A stretch of 26,656 bases of DNA from an uncultured Eubacteriales bacterium. GTDB taxonomy: Bacteria > Bacillota > Clostridia > Oscillospirales > Oscillospiraceae. Positions 1-8,303 of the stretch are shown here, one piece after another (positions within the stretch are counted from its first letter, which is position 1; the number at the start of each line of letters is the position of its first letter). The translations under genes were made by a program, and so were the position numbers. Location: assembly GCA_900546415.1 (NCBI GenBank), contig URCY01000021.1, positions 1 through 26,656 of the forward strand. The letters are read 5' to 3'. The notes beneath the pieces were generated by a model, which was not told the origin of the DNA, did not search any database, and was given only the letters and a program-made list of their open reading frames with translations.

Positions 1-131
1 CCGAGATGCCGGAGCTGCTCGGGATCTGTGACCGCATTCTGGTCATGTCCGGCGGTATTCTGGCCGGCGAGGTGGACGCCCGAAATACCAGCCAGGAGGA
101 GATCCTCACGCTGGCGGCTAAATATGTGTAA
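1..131 (+). CDS. mglA: Galactose/methyl-galactoside ABC transporter ATPase, C-terminal end (partial)
   Basis: Only the last 42 codons are present, in the frame starting at base 3 and stopping with TAA at 129-131; the start lies left of the window. The readable tail begins EMPELLGICDRILVMSGG and ends LTLAAKYV, which closely follows the end of the second nucleotide-binding domain of MglA/RbsA-type sugar ATPases (SEMPELLG...DRILVM). The protein would power import of galactose or methyl-galactosides from the cytoplasmic face of the membrane. The mglC permease gene follows 15 nt downstream, as in the usual mglBAC order. Assignment to the galactose system rather than another sugar rests on this tail and on the galactose genes downstream. 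Confidence 0.85.
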   Translation, partial: EMPELLGICDRILVMSGGILAGEVDARNTSQEEILTLAAKYV

Positions 132-146
132 AAAGGAGAGATTACC

Positions 147-1211
147 GTGAATCTTGCAAGAAAAGCGCGGGAAAAGGAAGGCTGCGTTCGCCAGCCGCTG
201 ACGGCTCGGCGCGTGGGCGACGCCCTTCTCAACAACGCATTGATCATCATCATGGTCCTTTCGGTCATCTATATCGCAATCAGGAACCCGAACTTCATCA
301 AGCCTGCGTCCCTGATCAACATCCTGTCTCAGACGGCGGCATATCTGCCTGCTGCGCTGGGTATCGCCGGCTGTATCGTTCTGACCGGCACCGACCTGTC
401 CGCAGGCCGCGTCGTGGGTCTGACCGCGTGCATCTCCGCGTCCCTGCTCCAGAACTCGGCAAACCTTGCCAATAAGATGTGGCCGGGGATCGGCACGCTG
501 CCCATTTTTGTGGTCATCCTGATGGCCATGCTCATCGGCGCGCTGGTCGGCTGCTTCAACGGCTTCTTTGTGGCAAAATTCAAGCTGCATCCCTTCATCG
601 TCACGCTGGGCACGCAGCTCATCCTGTACACCGGCCTGCTTCTGTATGTCCAGCAGGGCAACAACAAGGGCATGGCCATCTCCAACCTCGACCCGTCCTA
701 CACCAACTTCGTCAAGGGCAGCCTGTTCAGCATTGGCGGCACGCCGATCCCGAACTATGTGCTCTTCGCCATCGTTCTGACGGCAGTGATGTGGTTTGTG
801 TGGAACAAAACGACCTTCGGCAAGAACATGTTTGCGCTCGGCTCCAACGAGGAGGCTGCCAGAGTCTCCGGCGTCAACGTCTTCCTGCTCACCATCGGCG
901 TCTTTGCACTGGCCGGCGCCATGTACGGCTTCACCGGCTTCATCGAGGGCGCGCGTATCGGCTCCAATACGGCCAATACGGGTCTGAACTATGAGCTTGA
1001 CGCCATTGCGGCCTGCGTCATCGGCGGCGTGTCGTTCGTCGGCGGCATCGGCAAAATCAGAGGCATTGTGATCGGCGTGCTGATGCTGCGCCTGATCTTC
1101 GTCGGCCTGACCATGGTCGGCGTGCCGCAGGATCTGCAATACCTCATCAAGGGTGCCATTATCCTGTTCGCCTGCGCGCTGGATATGCGGAAATACCTTG
1201 TTAAAAAATAA
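147..1211 (+). CDS. mglC: Galactose/methyl-galactoside ABC transporter permease MglC
   Basis: A 354-residue membrane protein of the BPD_transp_2 family, the permease that forms the sugar channel with MglA. The GTG start at 147 is chosen because AAGGAGAG lies just upstream (133-140). A short basic N-terminus is followed by about nine to ten hydrophobic segments. The motif around LTGTDLSAGRVVGLTA (residues about 78-93) and the late stretch AACVIGGVSFVGGIGKIRG (about residues 289-307) are typical of MglC/RbsC permeases. Length is normal for MglC (about 340 residues). It follows mglA and probably ends the mgl operon. The terminator expected just after the stop is displaced by a small repeat element (see 1218-1388). 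Confidence 0.9.
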   Translation: MNLARKAREKEGCVRQPLTARRVGDALLNNALIIIMVLSVIYIAIRNPNFIKPASLINILSQTAAYLPAALGIAGCIVLTGTDLSAGRVVGLTACISASLLQNSANLANKMWPGIGTLPIFVVILMAMLIGALVGCFNGFFVAKFKLHPFIVTLGTQLILYTGLLLYVQQGNNKGMAISNLDPSYTNFVKGSLFSIGGTPIPNYVLFAIVLTAVMWFVWNKTTFGKNMFALGSNEEAARVSGVNVFLLTIGVFALAGAMYGFTGFIEGARIGSNTANTGLNYELDAIAACVIGGVSFVGGIGKIRGIVIGVLMLRLIFVGLTMVGVPQDLQYLIKGAIILFACALDMRKYLVKK

Positions 1212-1217
1212 GCCCTT

Positions 1218-1388
1218 GGGAACCTCTGGATCAATCGTCTTCGGCTGAGCAGCGGAGCTTTTTGCCGAGCCGCGCGGCATCAAAAGCGGGGAAACACACA
1301 GCGCATATGGCGTATTCCTCTGCTTCTGAAGCCTTCGCCCGGAAAAACGCTCGTTATCGGCTCTCCGTCAATTGAATCAGAGCTTCCC
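1218..1388. repeat. Small non-coding inverted-repeat element (MITE-like)
   Basis: The left end GGGAACCTCTGGATCAAT (1218-1235) and the reverse complement of the right end, GGGAAGCTCTGATTCAAT (1388-1371), agree at 15 of 18 positions, so this 171-bp stretch has terminal inverted repeats. It is flanked by TT on both sides (1216-1217 and 1389-1390), which may be a target duplication. There is no convincing ORF inside. A related left end, GGGAACCTCTGATTAAATCG, occurs at 26596, so the sequence is repeated in this genome. It separates the mglC stop codon from the hairpin terminator at 1391. No transposase is visible, so movement in trans is inferred. Confidence 0.6.
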
Positions 1389-1390
1389 TT

Positions 1391-1430
1391 GCAAAGATGG
1401 CGCGCAGCTTGCGAGCCATCTTTGCTTTTT
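1391..1430 (+). terminator. Rho-independent terminator of the mgl operon
   Basis: GCAAAGATGGC (1391-1401) pairs perfectly with GCCATCTTTGC (1415-1425), with further CGC/GCG pairing inside the loop, and is followed by TTTTT. It lies directly after the right end of the inverted-repeat element. Without that element it would sit only a few bases after the mglC stop codon. Confidence 0.85.
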
Positions 1431-1449
1431 CGGGACGGTATGATATAAT
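1422..1449 (+). promoter_or_regulatory. Sigma-A promoter for the regulator/galactose operon
   Basis: An exact TATAAT at 1444-1449 is preceded by TG at 1441-1442 (extended -10). TTGCTT at 1422-1427 with a 16-nt spacer is a plausible -35. It overlaps the distal arm of the preceding terminator and lies about 70 nt upstream of the response regulator start. No other comparable promoter was seen before galK, so this may drive much of the downstream set. Confidence 0.75.
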
Positions 1450-1520
1450 AACCGTATGGAACCGAATAAAAAAACCGCTGCCGCACAAGAGCGAGCCGGC
1501 GGGGAAGGGAGCTGGGAGCC

Positions 1521-3101
1521 ATGGAGCTGTACCGCGTGCTGCTGGTTGACGACGAGGAGGATATTCGCGAGGGCATCAGCCGGAAAATGGACTGGCTTGG
1601 GCTGGGCTTTTCTCTTGTGGGCGAGGCTGCCAATGGGCAGGACGCGCTGGAGCTGGCCGAGAGCCTGCGCCCCGACGTGATCCTCACGGACATCAAAATG
1701 CCGTTCATGGACGGGCTGGAGCTTTGCCGCATTCTGACCGACCGCTTGCCCGCGGCGCGCTTCGTGGTCTTTTCTGGCTTCGACGCCTTTGAATATGCTA
1801 AGCAGGCCATTCAGATGAACGTGGTGGAGTATATCCTCAAGCCCATCAATGCAGACGAGCTGTCCGCCGTGCTGCGCCGTCTGAAGCAGGAGCTGGATCA
1901 CGACCGGGCGGAGCGTCGCAACGTGGAGCTGCTTCGCAGCCGCTATACGGAAAACCTGCCCATCCTGCGCGAGCTGTTTTACGCCAATCTGCTCGACGGG
2001 CGCATCGCGCCCGGCACCGAACGCGAGCGCGCGGCGCATCTGGACATTGCTCTGCGGGGCGAGGAATGGGCGGTCGGGCTGGCCTACATCGGCAGCGACT
2101 GCCGCAACGCTATGACCACCCTGTCCGTCCAGAACCTGCTTGAAGAGACGCTGACGGCCGACCGGTGCAGGCTCTCGCTGTATAACGACTGGGTGGCGCT
2201 GATCGTCACCCTGTCGCCGGAATTCACGGTCTATGACCTGATCCGCGAACTCGACCGCGCCTGCACGCTCGCTGCGTCCTATCTCGGGCTGACGCTGACC
2301 GTCGGCGTAGGCGCGCCCTGCGGCAAGCTGTCCGGCATGGCGCGCTCGGCCGCAGAGGCAAAAACGGCGCTGGAATACCGCTCGATGGTCGGACGCGGAC
2401 AGGTCATCTACATCGGAGATTTAGAGCCGGACGGCGGCCCTGTCCTCTCCTTTGAGGAGGCGGACGAGCGGGCGCTGACCGCGGCGATCAAGCTCGGGAA
2501 CGAGGCCGAGGTGCGCGAGGCGGCGGCTGCGCTTGCCGGAAGAATCCGCAGAGCCAACCCCTCCGCCGGACAGTACCACCTGTTTCTTATGGAGCTTGTG
2601 ACGCATCTTCTGAAGATGACGCGCCGCTCCGGCGTGAGTGTGGAGGAGGTCTTCGGCACCGACTTTTCCCTTCCCATGCAGGAGTCCGAGCTCCCTGCGC
2701 TGGGCGAGCTGGAGGGCTGGTGCGCGGCGCGCTGCCTGCGTCTGCGCACGCTGATCCGCCGCCGTCAGACGGACTCGGCCGGCCAAACCGTGGAGACGGC
2801 CAAGGAGTACATTCGCCAGCATTTTGCGCAGAGCGACCTGTCGGTGGAAAAGCTGTGCGCCTATCTGCATCTGAGCCCGACCTATTTTTCCACGCTGTTC
2901 AAGCGGGAAACGGGCACAAGCTTCACGGCCTACGTCACGACCGTGCGGATGCAGGCGGCCGCCGAGGCGATTCGAAGCACGGAGGATAAGACGTATCTGA
3001 TCGCCCAGCGGTGCGGCTATGAGGACGCCAATTATTTCAGCTATGTATTTAAGCGGCACTTCGGCATGTCGCCGACCAAGTACCGCAGCGAAGGAAAATA
3101 A
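1521..3101 (+). CDS. YesN-type response regulator with AraC DNA-binding domain
   Basis: A 526-residue cytoplasmic transcription factor. Residues 1-120 form a receiver domain: acidic pocket VDDEED near residues 9-14, phospho-acceptor Asp57 in LTDIKMPFMDG, and a conserved Lys in YILKPINADE. A long middle region of about 290 residues, as in YesN proteins, links to a C-terminal AraC/XylS helix-turn-helix pair at about 426-526 (LSVEKLCAYLHLSPTYFSTL, then CGYEDANYFSYVFKRHFG). The ATG at 1521 follows GGGAGCTGGGAG and puts the receiver domain at the very N-terminus. The partner kinase starts 22 nt downstream. By position it likely regulates mgl and/or gal genes; the target is inferred. Confidence 0.9.
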   Translation: MELYRVLLVDDEEDIREGISRKMDWLGLGFSLVGEAANGQDALELAESLRPDVILTDIKMPFMDGLELCRILTDRLPAARFVVFSGFDAFEYAKQAIQMNVVEYILKPINADELSAVLRRLKQELDHDRAERRNVELLRSRYTENLPILRELFYANLLDGRIAPGTERERAAHLDIALRGEEWAVGLAYIGSDCRNAMTTLSVQNLLEETLTADRCRLSLYNDWVALIVTLSPEFTVYDLIRELDRACTLAASYLGLTLTVGVGAPCGKLSGMARSAAEAKTALEYRSMVGRGQVIYIGDLEPDGGPVLSFEEADERALTAAIKLGNEAEVREAAAALAGRIRRANPSAGQYHLFLMELVTHLLKMTRRSGVSVEEVFGTDFSLPMQESELPALGELEGWCAARCLRLRTLIRRRQTDSAGQTVETAKEYIRQHFAQSDLSVEKLCAYLHLSPTYFSTLFKRETGTSFTAYVTTVRMQAAAEAIRSTEDKTYLIAQRCGYEDANYFSYVFKRHFGMSPTKYRSEGK

Positions 3102-3123
3102 GCGACGCAGAGAGGAGCTGCCT

Positions 3124-4953
3124 GTGGATAAGAAGCCTTCCGGCCTGAGAGCCAGATGGAAAACAATGTATCACCGCTCCAGCATTCAGCTCATCCTGTC
3201 CATCGCCTTTACTGCCGTGGCAGTGATCGGAATGCTGTTTCTCGGCATGGCGCTGCTGCTGCGGTTTTCCTCGTCGGCCAACGAAATGGCGGCGGAGACG
3301 AGCCAACGCGTGCTCGAGCAGGTGAACTGGAGCCTCGATAGCTACCTGCGCAGCATGATGCGCGTGTCGGACACGGTGTACTACCGGGTCATCAAAAACG
3401 TCGATCTGGAGCAGAGCGGAACGGAGCAGGAGCTGCGCGACGCGCTGGAGCTGCTCTATGCCAAGGATCGGGACGTTCTGGTGTCTCTGGCGTTGTTTGA
3501 CAGCGGCGGCGGTCTGATCTCCGCCACGCCCCTGACGGAGCTGAAAAACAGCGTCACGCCCAGCCGCGAGGAGTGGTTCACCGCGGCGATGGAGCGCATT
3601 GAAAACCTGCATTTTTCCACGCCCCATGTGCAGAATCTGTTCGAGGATCCCGACTCGCGGTATCACTGGGTGGTGTCGCTCAGCCGACATGTGGAGCTGA
3701 CCGGCGGCGGTGTCATTCGCAGCGGCGTGCTGCTGGTGGATATGAATTTCAGCGGCATCGAGCAGATCTGCAAGGATGTTTCCTTTTCCGACGGTCAGGG
3801 CTATCTTTATCTGATCGACAGAAACGGAGAGATCATCTACCATCCCCGCCAGCAATTGATCTATGCCGGACTGCTTGAAGAGAACAATCAAGCGGCCGCA
3901 GCATATTCCGACGGAACCTACACCGAGGTGTTCCGGTCGCAGCGGCGGCAGGTGACGGTGAAAACGGTGGGCTACACCGGCTGGAAGCTCGTCGGCGTGG
4001 CGCCGACGGAGTCGCTTCGCGATAACTACAGCCAGCTTCTGCTGTTTGCGCTGTTCGTGGTGTCGCTGTCCATATTCCTGCTGGTGTTCGTGAATTTGCG
4101 CCTCTCGGAGTGGATCACCGCGCCGATGAAAAAGCTCGATCTTGCGGTGCGACAGCTCGAGAAGGGGGCGGAGACTGCCGATTTTGACGTCGACGGCCCT
4201 TATGAGGTGGAGCATCTGAGCCACTCCGTGCAATCCATGGTCTCGACCATGCGCCACCTGATGGAGGATGTCATTCAGCAGGAGGAGGAAAAACGCCGCA
4301 GCGAGCTGGACGTGCTGCAATCGCAGATCAACCCGCATTTTCTCTATAACACGCTCGACAGCGTGGTTTGGATGACGGAGAACGGGCGGACGCAGGAGGC
4401 CGTGGTCATGCTGACGGCGCTGGCGCGGTTTTTCCGCATCTCGCTGAGCAAGGGGAGCAACATCATCCCCATCGGCGACGAGCTTGAGCACGCCAGAAAT
4501 TACCTGACCATCCAGAAAATGCGCTATAAAAACAAATTTTCCGTCGATATTTCCGCAGAGCCGGGGATCGAGAAGCTCTATACGATCAAGCTGATCGTCC
4601 AGCCGATCTTGGAAAACGCGATCTACCACGGCATGGAATATGCCGACGGAGACGGAGAGATCCACATCCGCGCGTTCCGCGAAGGGGAAAACGCGGTCAT
4701 TGAGGTGGAGGACAACGGGCCGGGCATGTCCGACGAGACGGTGCAGCAGCTCCTGAAGCCCGGCAGATGCTCCAAGGCCAAGGGCTCCGGCATCGGCCTG
4801 CGCAACGTTCATCAGCGCATCCGGCTGACCTTTGGCGCCGCCTATGGGCTGAGCATCCGCAGCGAGCCGGATAACGGGACGGTCGTGCGCATCTGCCTGC
4901 CCGCGCTGGAGGAAGAGGACGCGCAGAAATATCGAAAGGAGGGAGAGCTGTGA
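3124..4953 (+). CDS. YesM/LytS-type sensor histidine kinase
   Basis: A 609-residue membrane kinase. The GTG start at 3124 follows AGAGGAG; an upstream in-frame ATG at 3019 would run into the response regulator and has no support. Order: TM1 at about 20-46, an extracytoplasmic sensor region at about 50-300, TM2 at about 303-323, HAMP-like linker, His_kinase domain with the phospho-acceptor in QSQINPHFLYNTLDS (His405), then a HATPase_c domain with VQPILENAIYHG (N box, about 490), VEDNGPGM (about 530) and GSGIGLRNVHQR (about 556). It should phosphorylate the preceding YesN-type regulator. The stop overlaps the next start by 4 nt (GTGA), tying it translationally to a membrane-anchored sugar-binding protein that may be its ligand-sensing partner. 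Confidence 0.9.
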   Translation: MDKKPSGLRARWKTMYHRSSIQLILSIAFTAVAVIGMLFLGMALLLRFSSSANEMAAETSQRVLEQVNWSLDSYLRSMMRVSDTVYYRVIKNVDLEQSGTEQELRDALELLYAKDRDVLVSLALFDSGGGLISATPLTELKNSVTPSREEWFTAAMERIENLHFSTPHVQNLFEDPDSRYHWVVSLSRHVELTGGGVIRSGVLLVDMNFSGIEQICKDVSFSDGQGYLYLIDRNGEIIYHPRQQLIYAGLLEENNQAAAAYSDGTYTEVFRSQRRQVTVKTVGYTGWKLVGVAPTESLRDNYSQLLLFALFVVSLSIFLLVFVNLRLSEWITAPMKKLDLAVRQLEKGAETADFDVDGPYEVEHLSHSVQSMVSTMRHLMEDVIQQEEEKRRSELDVLQSQINPHFLYNTLDSVVWMTENGRTQEAVVMLTALARFFRISLSKGSNIIPIGDELEHARNYLTIQKMRYKNKFSVDISAEPGIEKLYTIKLIVQPILENAIYHGMEYADGDGEIHIRAFREGENAVIEVEDNGPGMSDETVQQLLKPGRCSKAKGSGIGLRNVHQRIRLTFGAAYGLSIRSEPDNGTVVRICLPALEEEDAQKYRKEGEL

Positions 4954-5891
4954 GTCGTAAAATTATGTTGCAGCTTGTGCTCCCCCTGATCGGCCTGAGC
5001 GTGCTGTTCTGGCTGCTGGCCTTTGCGCCCAGCGGGAAGCATCGCCGCCCCGCACTTTTGGAGATGTCCGTCATTCTGCGCGACGGAGACGGCACCGTCT
5101 CGGCCATGCGCAAGGGCATGGAGCAGGCGGCGATGGACCTGAACGTCGAGCTGCGCTTTCTGACCCCCTCGGAGGACAACGGCGCCGCCGAGCAGGCGCA
5201 GCTTTTGCAGCGCGAGGCGGAGGATGCGGAGGCCATCGTGCTGATCCCGGCAGACCGGGAGACGCTCGGCGACGCGGTTTCTGCGGCGGCGGAAAAGACG
5301 ACGCTCGTCACGGTGGAGACGGATATGTCCGCGTGGGGAGCCGCAGCCTCCGTGAGCATGGATCACAGAGCGCTGGGCGAGGCGCTGGGCGCGGCGGCGC
5401 TCAACGGAGTTCCCGCGGGGGAAACGGTGCTGCTGCTCGACAGCCTGCCCGGAGACAACGGGGTGCGCGAAAGCCTCAATGCCGCGCGGGCGGTTTTGGA
5501 GGAGGCAGGGCGACAGGTGCGCATCGGAGCATGGGGCGCCGACAGCGCGTCGCTGGATGACGCCGCCGGTGCGGAGCGCCCGAGCGCGGTGATCGCCTTT
5601 GAGGCGTCGGCGCTTGCGGATATGGCGGAGCTGGCGCGGGGAGAGAAGCGCTTTCCGCTGCTCTACGGCTGCGGCTCCACGCCCGCCATTGCCGCCGCGC
5701 TGGAAAAGGGACGCGTTACGGCCATTGCTGCGGTCAATGCCTACTCCGCCGGATATCTTGCGGTGGAGGCCACGGCGGCGCTGGCGCGGCACGAGCGCTG
5801 GACGGACGTCCCGTCCGTGGCCTTTTCGGTCGTCCGTAAGGAAACCATGTATGACAGCGACAATCAAAAGCTGCTGTTCCCCGTGACATGA
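4950..5891 (+). CDS. Membrane-anchored periplasmic-binding-protein-like sugar sensor
   Basis: A 313-residue protein starting at GTG 4950 inside the kinase stop (4-nt overlap). One hydrophobic segment (about 5-27) is followed by SGKHRR and there is no lipobox cysteine, so it is probably anchored by an uncleaved helix with the rest outside. The remainder has the fold pattern of Peripla_BP_4 (ribose/galactose-binding type): an N-lobe with MRKGMEQAAMDLNVELRF, AIVLIPAD, then TVLLLDSLPGDNGVRES, VIAFEAS and YGCGSTPAIAAALEKG. It is diverged from transport binding proteins. Position and anchor resemble XylFII of Clostridium beijerinckii, which works with LytS/YesN as a sugar sensor; a sensing rather than transport role is inferred. 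Confidence 0.75.
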   Translation: MSRKIMLQLVLPLIGLSVLFWLLAFAPSGKHRRPALLEMSVILRDGDGTVSAMRKGMEQAAMDLNVELRFLTPSEDNGAAEQAQLLQREAEDAEAIVLIPADRETLGDAVSAAAEKTTLVTVETDMSAWGAAASVSMDHRALGEALGAAALNGVPAGETVLLLDSLPGDNGVRESLNAARAVLEEAGRQVRIGAWGADSASLDDAAGAERPSAVIAFEASALADMAELARGEKRFPLLYGCGSTPAIAAALEKGRVTAIAAVNAYSAGYLAVEATAALARHERWTDVPSVAFSVVRKETMYDSDNQKLLFPVT

Positions 5892-5905
5892 GAGGAGAGA
5901 ATGCG

Positions 5906-6925
5906 ATGAAAAAGCTCGGCTGCCTGATCGCCGCGCTGGCGCTGCTGCTGGCGCTGCTGCCGGCCTGCCGCACGGACGCGGAGCCGGCCAGAACGCTGCG
6001 GATCGGGGTCGCGCTGTATCAGCAGGAGGACACCTTCATTGAGACCGTGGCCAAGGAGCTGCAGCGCGCGGCGCTCGAAAAGGAGCAGGCGCTGAATATC
6101 AAGATCAATCTGTATATCGCCGACGGCAAGGAAAGTCAGGGCACCCAGAACGAGCAGGTGGATCGCTTCCTTGAGCGCGGCTACGACCTGATCTGCGTCA
6201 ACATTGTCGACCGCACGGCCGCTGCCGTGATCATCGACAAGGCGCAGGCCGCCGGGGTTCCGGTGATCTTCTTCAACCGCGAGCCGGTGGAGGAGGATCT
6301 GCTTCGCTGGGAGCATGCGTACTACGTGGGGCTTCCGGCAGGAGACGCCGGGGTCTTGCAGGGCGAACTGGTGCTCGACGCATGGCAGAAGCACAGACAG
6401 ACGCTCGATCGCAACGGCGACGGCGCGCTTCAATATGTGATGCTCGAGGGCGAGCCGGGGCATCAGGACGCCCTGCTGCGCACGGAGTACAGCATCGCCA
6501 CGCTGGTCGGGGCGGGCGTGCCCACGGATAAGCTGGACAGCGACGCGGCCAACTGGCAGCGCGGGCAGGCCTGCATCCGAATGCGGCAGTGGCTGCAAGC
6601 ATTTGGAGATGAGATCGAGGTGGTCTTTGCCAACAACGACGATATGGCGCTCGGCGCCATCGACGCCTGCACGGAGGCCGGGCTGGATAAGGCAAGCATG
6701 CCCTTCATCGTGGGCGTGGACGCCACGCCGCCTGCGCTGGAGGCGCTGCGCGAGGGGACGCTGAAGGGAACCGTCCGCAACGATGCCGTCGGACTGGCCG
6801 AGAGCATCATGGAGCTGGCGGTCGCCCTTTCCACGGGCGATGTGCTGCGAAATGTGCAGCTAACAGACGGAAATTATGTCTGGCTGCAATATGAGGCCGT
6901 CACGGCGGACGATTTGGACAACTGA
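5906..6925 (+). CDS. mglB: Galactose/glucose-binding lipoprotein, MglB-like
   Basis: A 339-residue extracytoplasmic sugar-binding lipoprotein. Of the clustered start codons (5888, 5906), ATG 5906 is chosen because it follows GAGGAGAG at good spacing and begins a clean lipoprotein signal (MKKLGCLIAALAL...LPAC, lipidated Cys21). The mature part matches the D-galactose-binding family: RIGVALYQQEDTFI, FFNREPVEEDLLRWEHAYYVG, a calcium-binding loop DRNGDGALQ (168-176) followed by YVMLEGEPGHQDALLRT, and FANNDDMALGAIDA. It could deliver galactose to MglAC, or feed the adjacent sensor, since it sits in the regulator operon rather than directly before mglA. Whether a second mglB lies left of the window is unknown. 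Confidence 0.85.
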   Translation: MKKLGCLIAALALLLALLPACRTDAEPARTLRIGVALYQQEDTFIETVAKELQRAALEKEQALNIKINLYIADGKESQGTQNEQVDRFLERGYDLICVNIVDRTAAAVIIDKAQAAGVPVIFFNREPVEEDLLRWEHAYYVGLPAGDAGVLQGELVLDAWQKHRQTLDRNGDGALQYVMLEGEPGHQDALLRTEYSIATLVGAGVPTDKLDSDAANWQRGQACIRMRQWLQAFGDEIEVVFANNDDMALGAIDACTEAGLDKASMPFIVGVDATPPALEALREGTLKGTVRNDAVGLAESIMELAVALSTGDVLRNVQLTDGNYVWLQYEAVTADDLDN

Positions 6926-6932
6926 CACCGAG

Positions 6933-6980
6933 CTGCCTGAACGGGAAGGCAGGGACAAAAAAAGACGCCCGCAAGGGGCG
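6933..6980 (+). other. Two short hairpins in the galK leader
   Basis: Between the MglB-like gene and galK, CTGCCT/AGGCAG (6933-6938/6947-6952) and CGCCC/GGGCG (6966-6970/6976-6980) can form two small hairpins separated by an A-rich stretch. Neither is followed by a T run, so they do not look like terminators. They may affect mRNA processing or galK translation, or have no role. Confidence 0.3.
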
Positions 6981-7010
6981 AGAGCAACGACAACAAGGAG
7001 GCAACAAGCA

Positions 7011-8291
7011 ATGACACACACTGGGCTGGAGGCATATTTGCAGCAGACCGCGTTCGAAGAAACGCTTGCGCGGCTTTACGGCGCGGAGGGCGCCGAACGG
7101 GCGCGCGAGCGCTGCACAGAGGTCATGGAGGGCTTCGCGCGCACCTTCCGCCGCCCGGCGGAGGCGCTCTTCAGCGCGCCCGGCCGCACGGAGTTGGGAG
7201 GCAATCACACCGACCATCAGCATGGCTGCGTCCTGGCCGCCGCCGTCGATTTGGACATTCTCGCGGCCGCCGCGCCCAACGGGAGCAGCGTCATCCGCGT
7301 GCTCTCGCAGGGCTACCCGCTGACGGAGGTCGACCTTCGCGAGCCGGAGCCGAGAGACGACGAGCGCGACACCTCGGCGGCGCTGATCCGCGGCGTCGCG
7401 GCGCGCATGAGCGCGCTGGGCTGCGACCTGCGCGCCGGCGGGCTGGACGTCTACATGATCTCCAATGTGCCAAAGGGGAGCGGCCTGAGCTCCTCGGCTG
7501 CCTATGAGGTGCTGATCGGAACAATGCTCAACGAGCTTTTTTGTGACGGCCACTGCACGCCGGTGGAGCTGGCGCAGATCGGGCAGTATGCGGAAAATGT
7601 GTATTTCGGCAAGCCCTGCGGCCTGATGGATCAGACGGCCTCCTCGGTGGGCGGCGTGGTGTTCATCGACTTTTCCGACACGGCGCACCCGGCGGTGGAG
7701 CGGCTGGACGTGGAACTGCAATCTTATGGCTATGCCCTGTGCATTCTGGACTCCGGCGCCGGTCACGAGGGGCTGACGGCCGAGTACCGCTCCATTACCG
7801 ACGAGCTGCGGGCGGTCTGCCGCGTTTTTGACAGGGAGGTGCTGCGGGACGTTCCGGAGGAGGCGTTCCTTGCAAGGCTGCCTGAGGTCAGAGCTGCGGC
7901 GGGAGATCGCGCCGTGAACCGCGCGTTCCATGTCTACGCCGAAAACCGCCGCGCGCAAGAGGAAAAGCAGGCGCTCGGCAGGGGCGATTTTGACCGCTTT
8001 TTGGAGCTGGTGCGCGAGTCGGGGCGCTCGTCGGCCATGTATTTGCAGAATATCATCCCTACCGGGCGTGCTGCGGCGCAGGAGCTGATGGTGACCATTG
8101 CCCTGTGCGAGCGCATTCTTGAGGGGCGCGGCGCAGTCCGCGTGCACGGCGGCGGCTTCGGCGGCACCGCGCAGGCGTTTGTTCCGCTGGATATGCTTTC
8201 GAAATTCAAGGAAACAACGGAGGCGGCGCTCGGACAGGGGCGCTGCCATGTGGTGATGATCCGCCCGGCGGGCGGCATCCGATTGGGATAA
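7011..8291 (+). CDS. galK: Galactokinase
   Basis: A 426-residue GHMP kinase that phosphorylates alpha-D-galactose with ATP to galactose-1-phosphate, the first committed Leloir step. ATG 7011 follows AAGGAGG at 6995-7001; the longer in-frame ORF reaching 6876 overlaps the preceding gene and is not used. Visible: galactokinase signature PGRTELGGNHTDHQ (57-70, with substrate-binding residues), GHMP ATP loop PKGSGLSSSAAYE (about 154-166), CGLMDQTASSVGG (catalytic Asp about 207), and C-terminal VHGGGFGGTAQAF (about 378). Length fits Firmicute GalK. galT starts 12 nt downstream. Confidence 0.95.
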   Translation: MTHTGLEAYLQQTAFEETLARLYGAEGAERARERCTEVMEGFARTFRRPAEALFSAPGRTELGGNHTDHQHGCVLAAAVDLDILAAAAPNGSSVIRVLSQGYPLTEVDLREPEPRDDERDTSAALIRGVAARMSALGCDLRAGGLDVYMISNVPKGSGLSSSAAYEVLIGTMLNELFCDGHCTPVELAQIGQYAENVYFGKPCGLMDQTASSVGGVVFIDFSDTAHPAVERLDVELQSYGYALCILDSGAGHEGLTAEYRSITDELRAVCRVFDREVLRDVPEEAFLARLPEVRAAAGDRAVNRAFHVYAENRRAQEEKQALGRGDFDRFLELVRESGRSSAMYLQNIIPTGRAAAQELMVTIALCERILEGRGAVRVHGGGFGGTAQAFVPLDMLSKFKETTEAALGQGRCHVVMIRPAGGIRLG

Positions 8292-8303
8292 GGAGAACGA
8301 GCC

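Noticed and set aside
1218..1388. CCCTT direct repeats (1213-1217 and 1386-1390) as a 5-bp target duplication
   Set aside because: The right copy overlaps the terminal inverted repeat, so only TT is left as an unambiguous flank.
3049..4812. Long open frame (587 codons) on the - strand opposite the histidine kinase
   Set aside because: The His/Arg/Gln-rich composition is typical of the complement of a GC-rich gene; the + strand frame has full kinase motifs.
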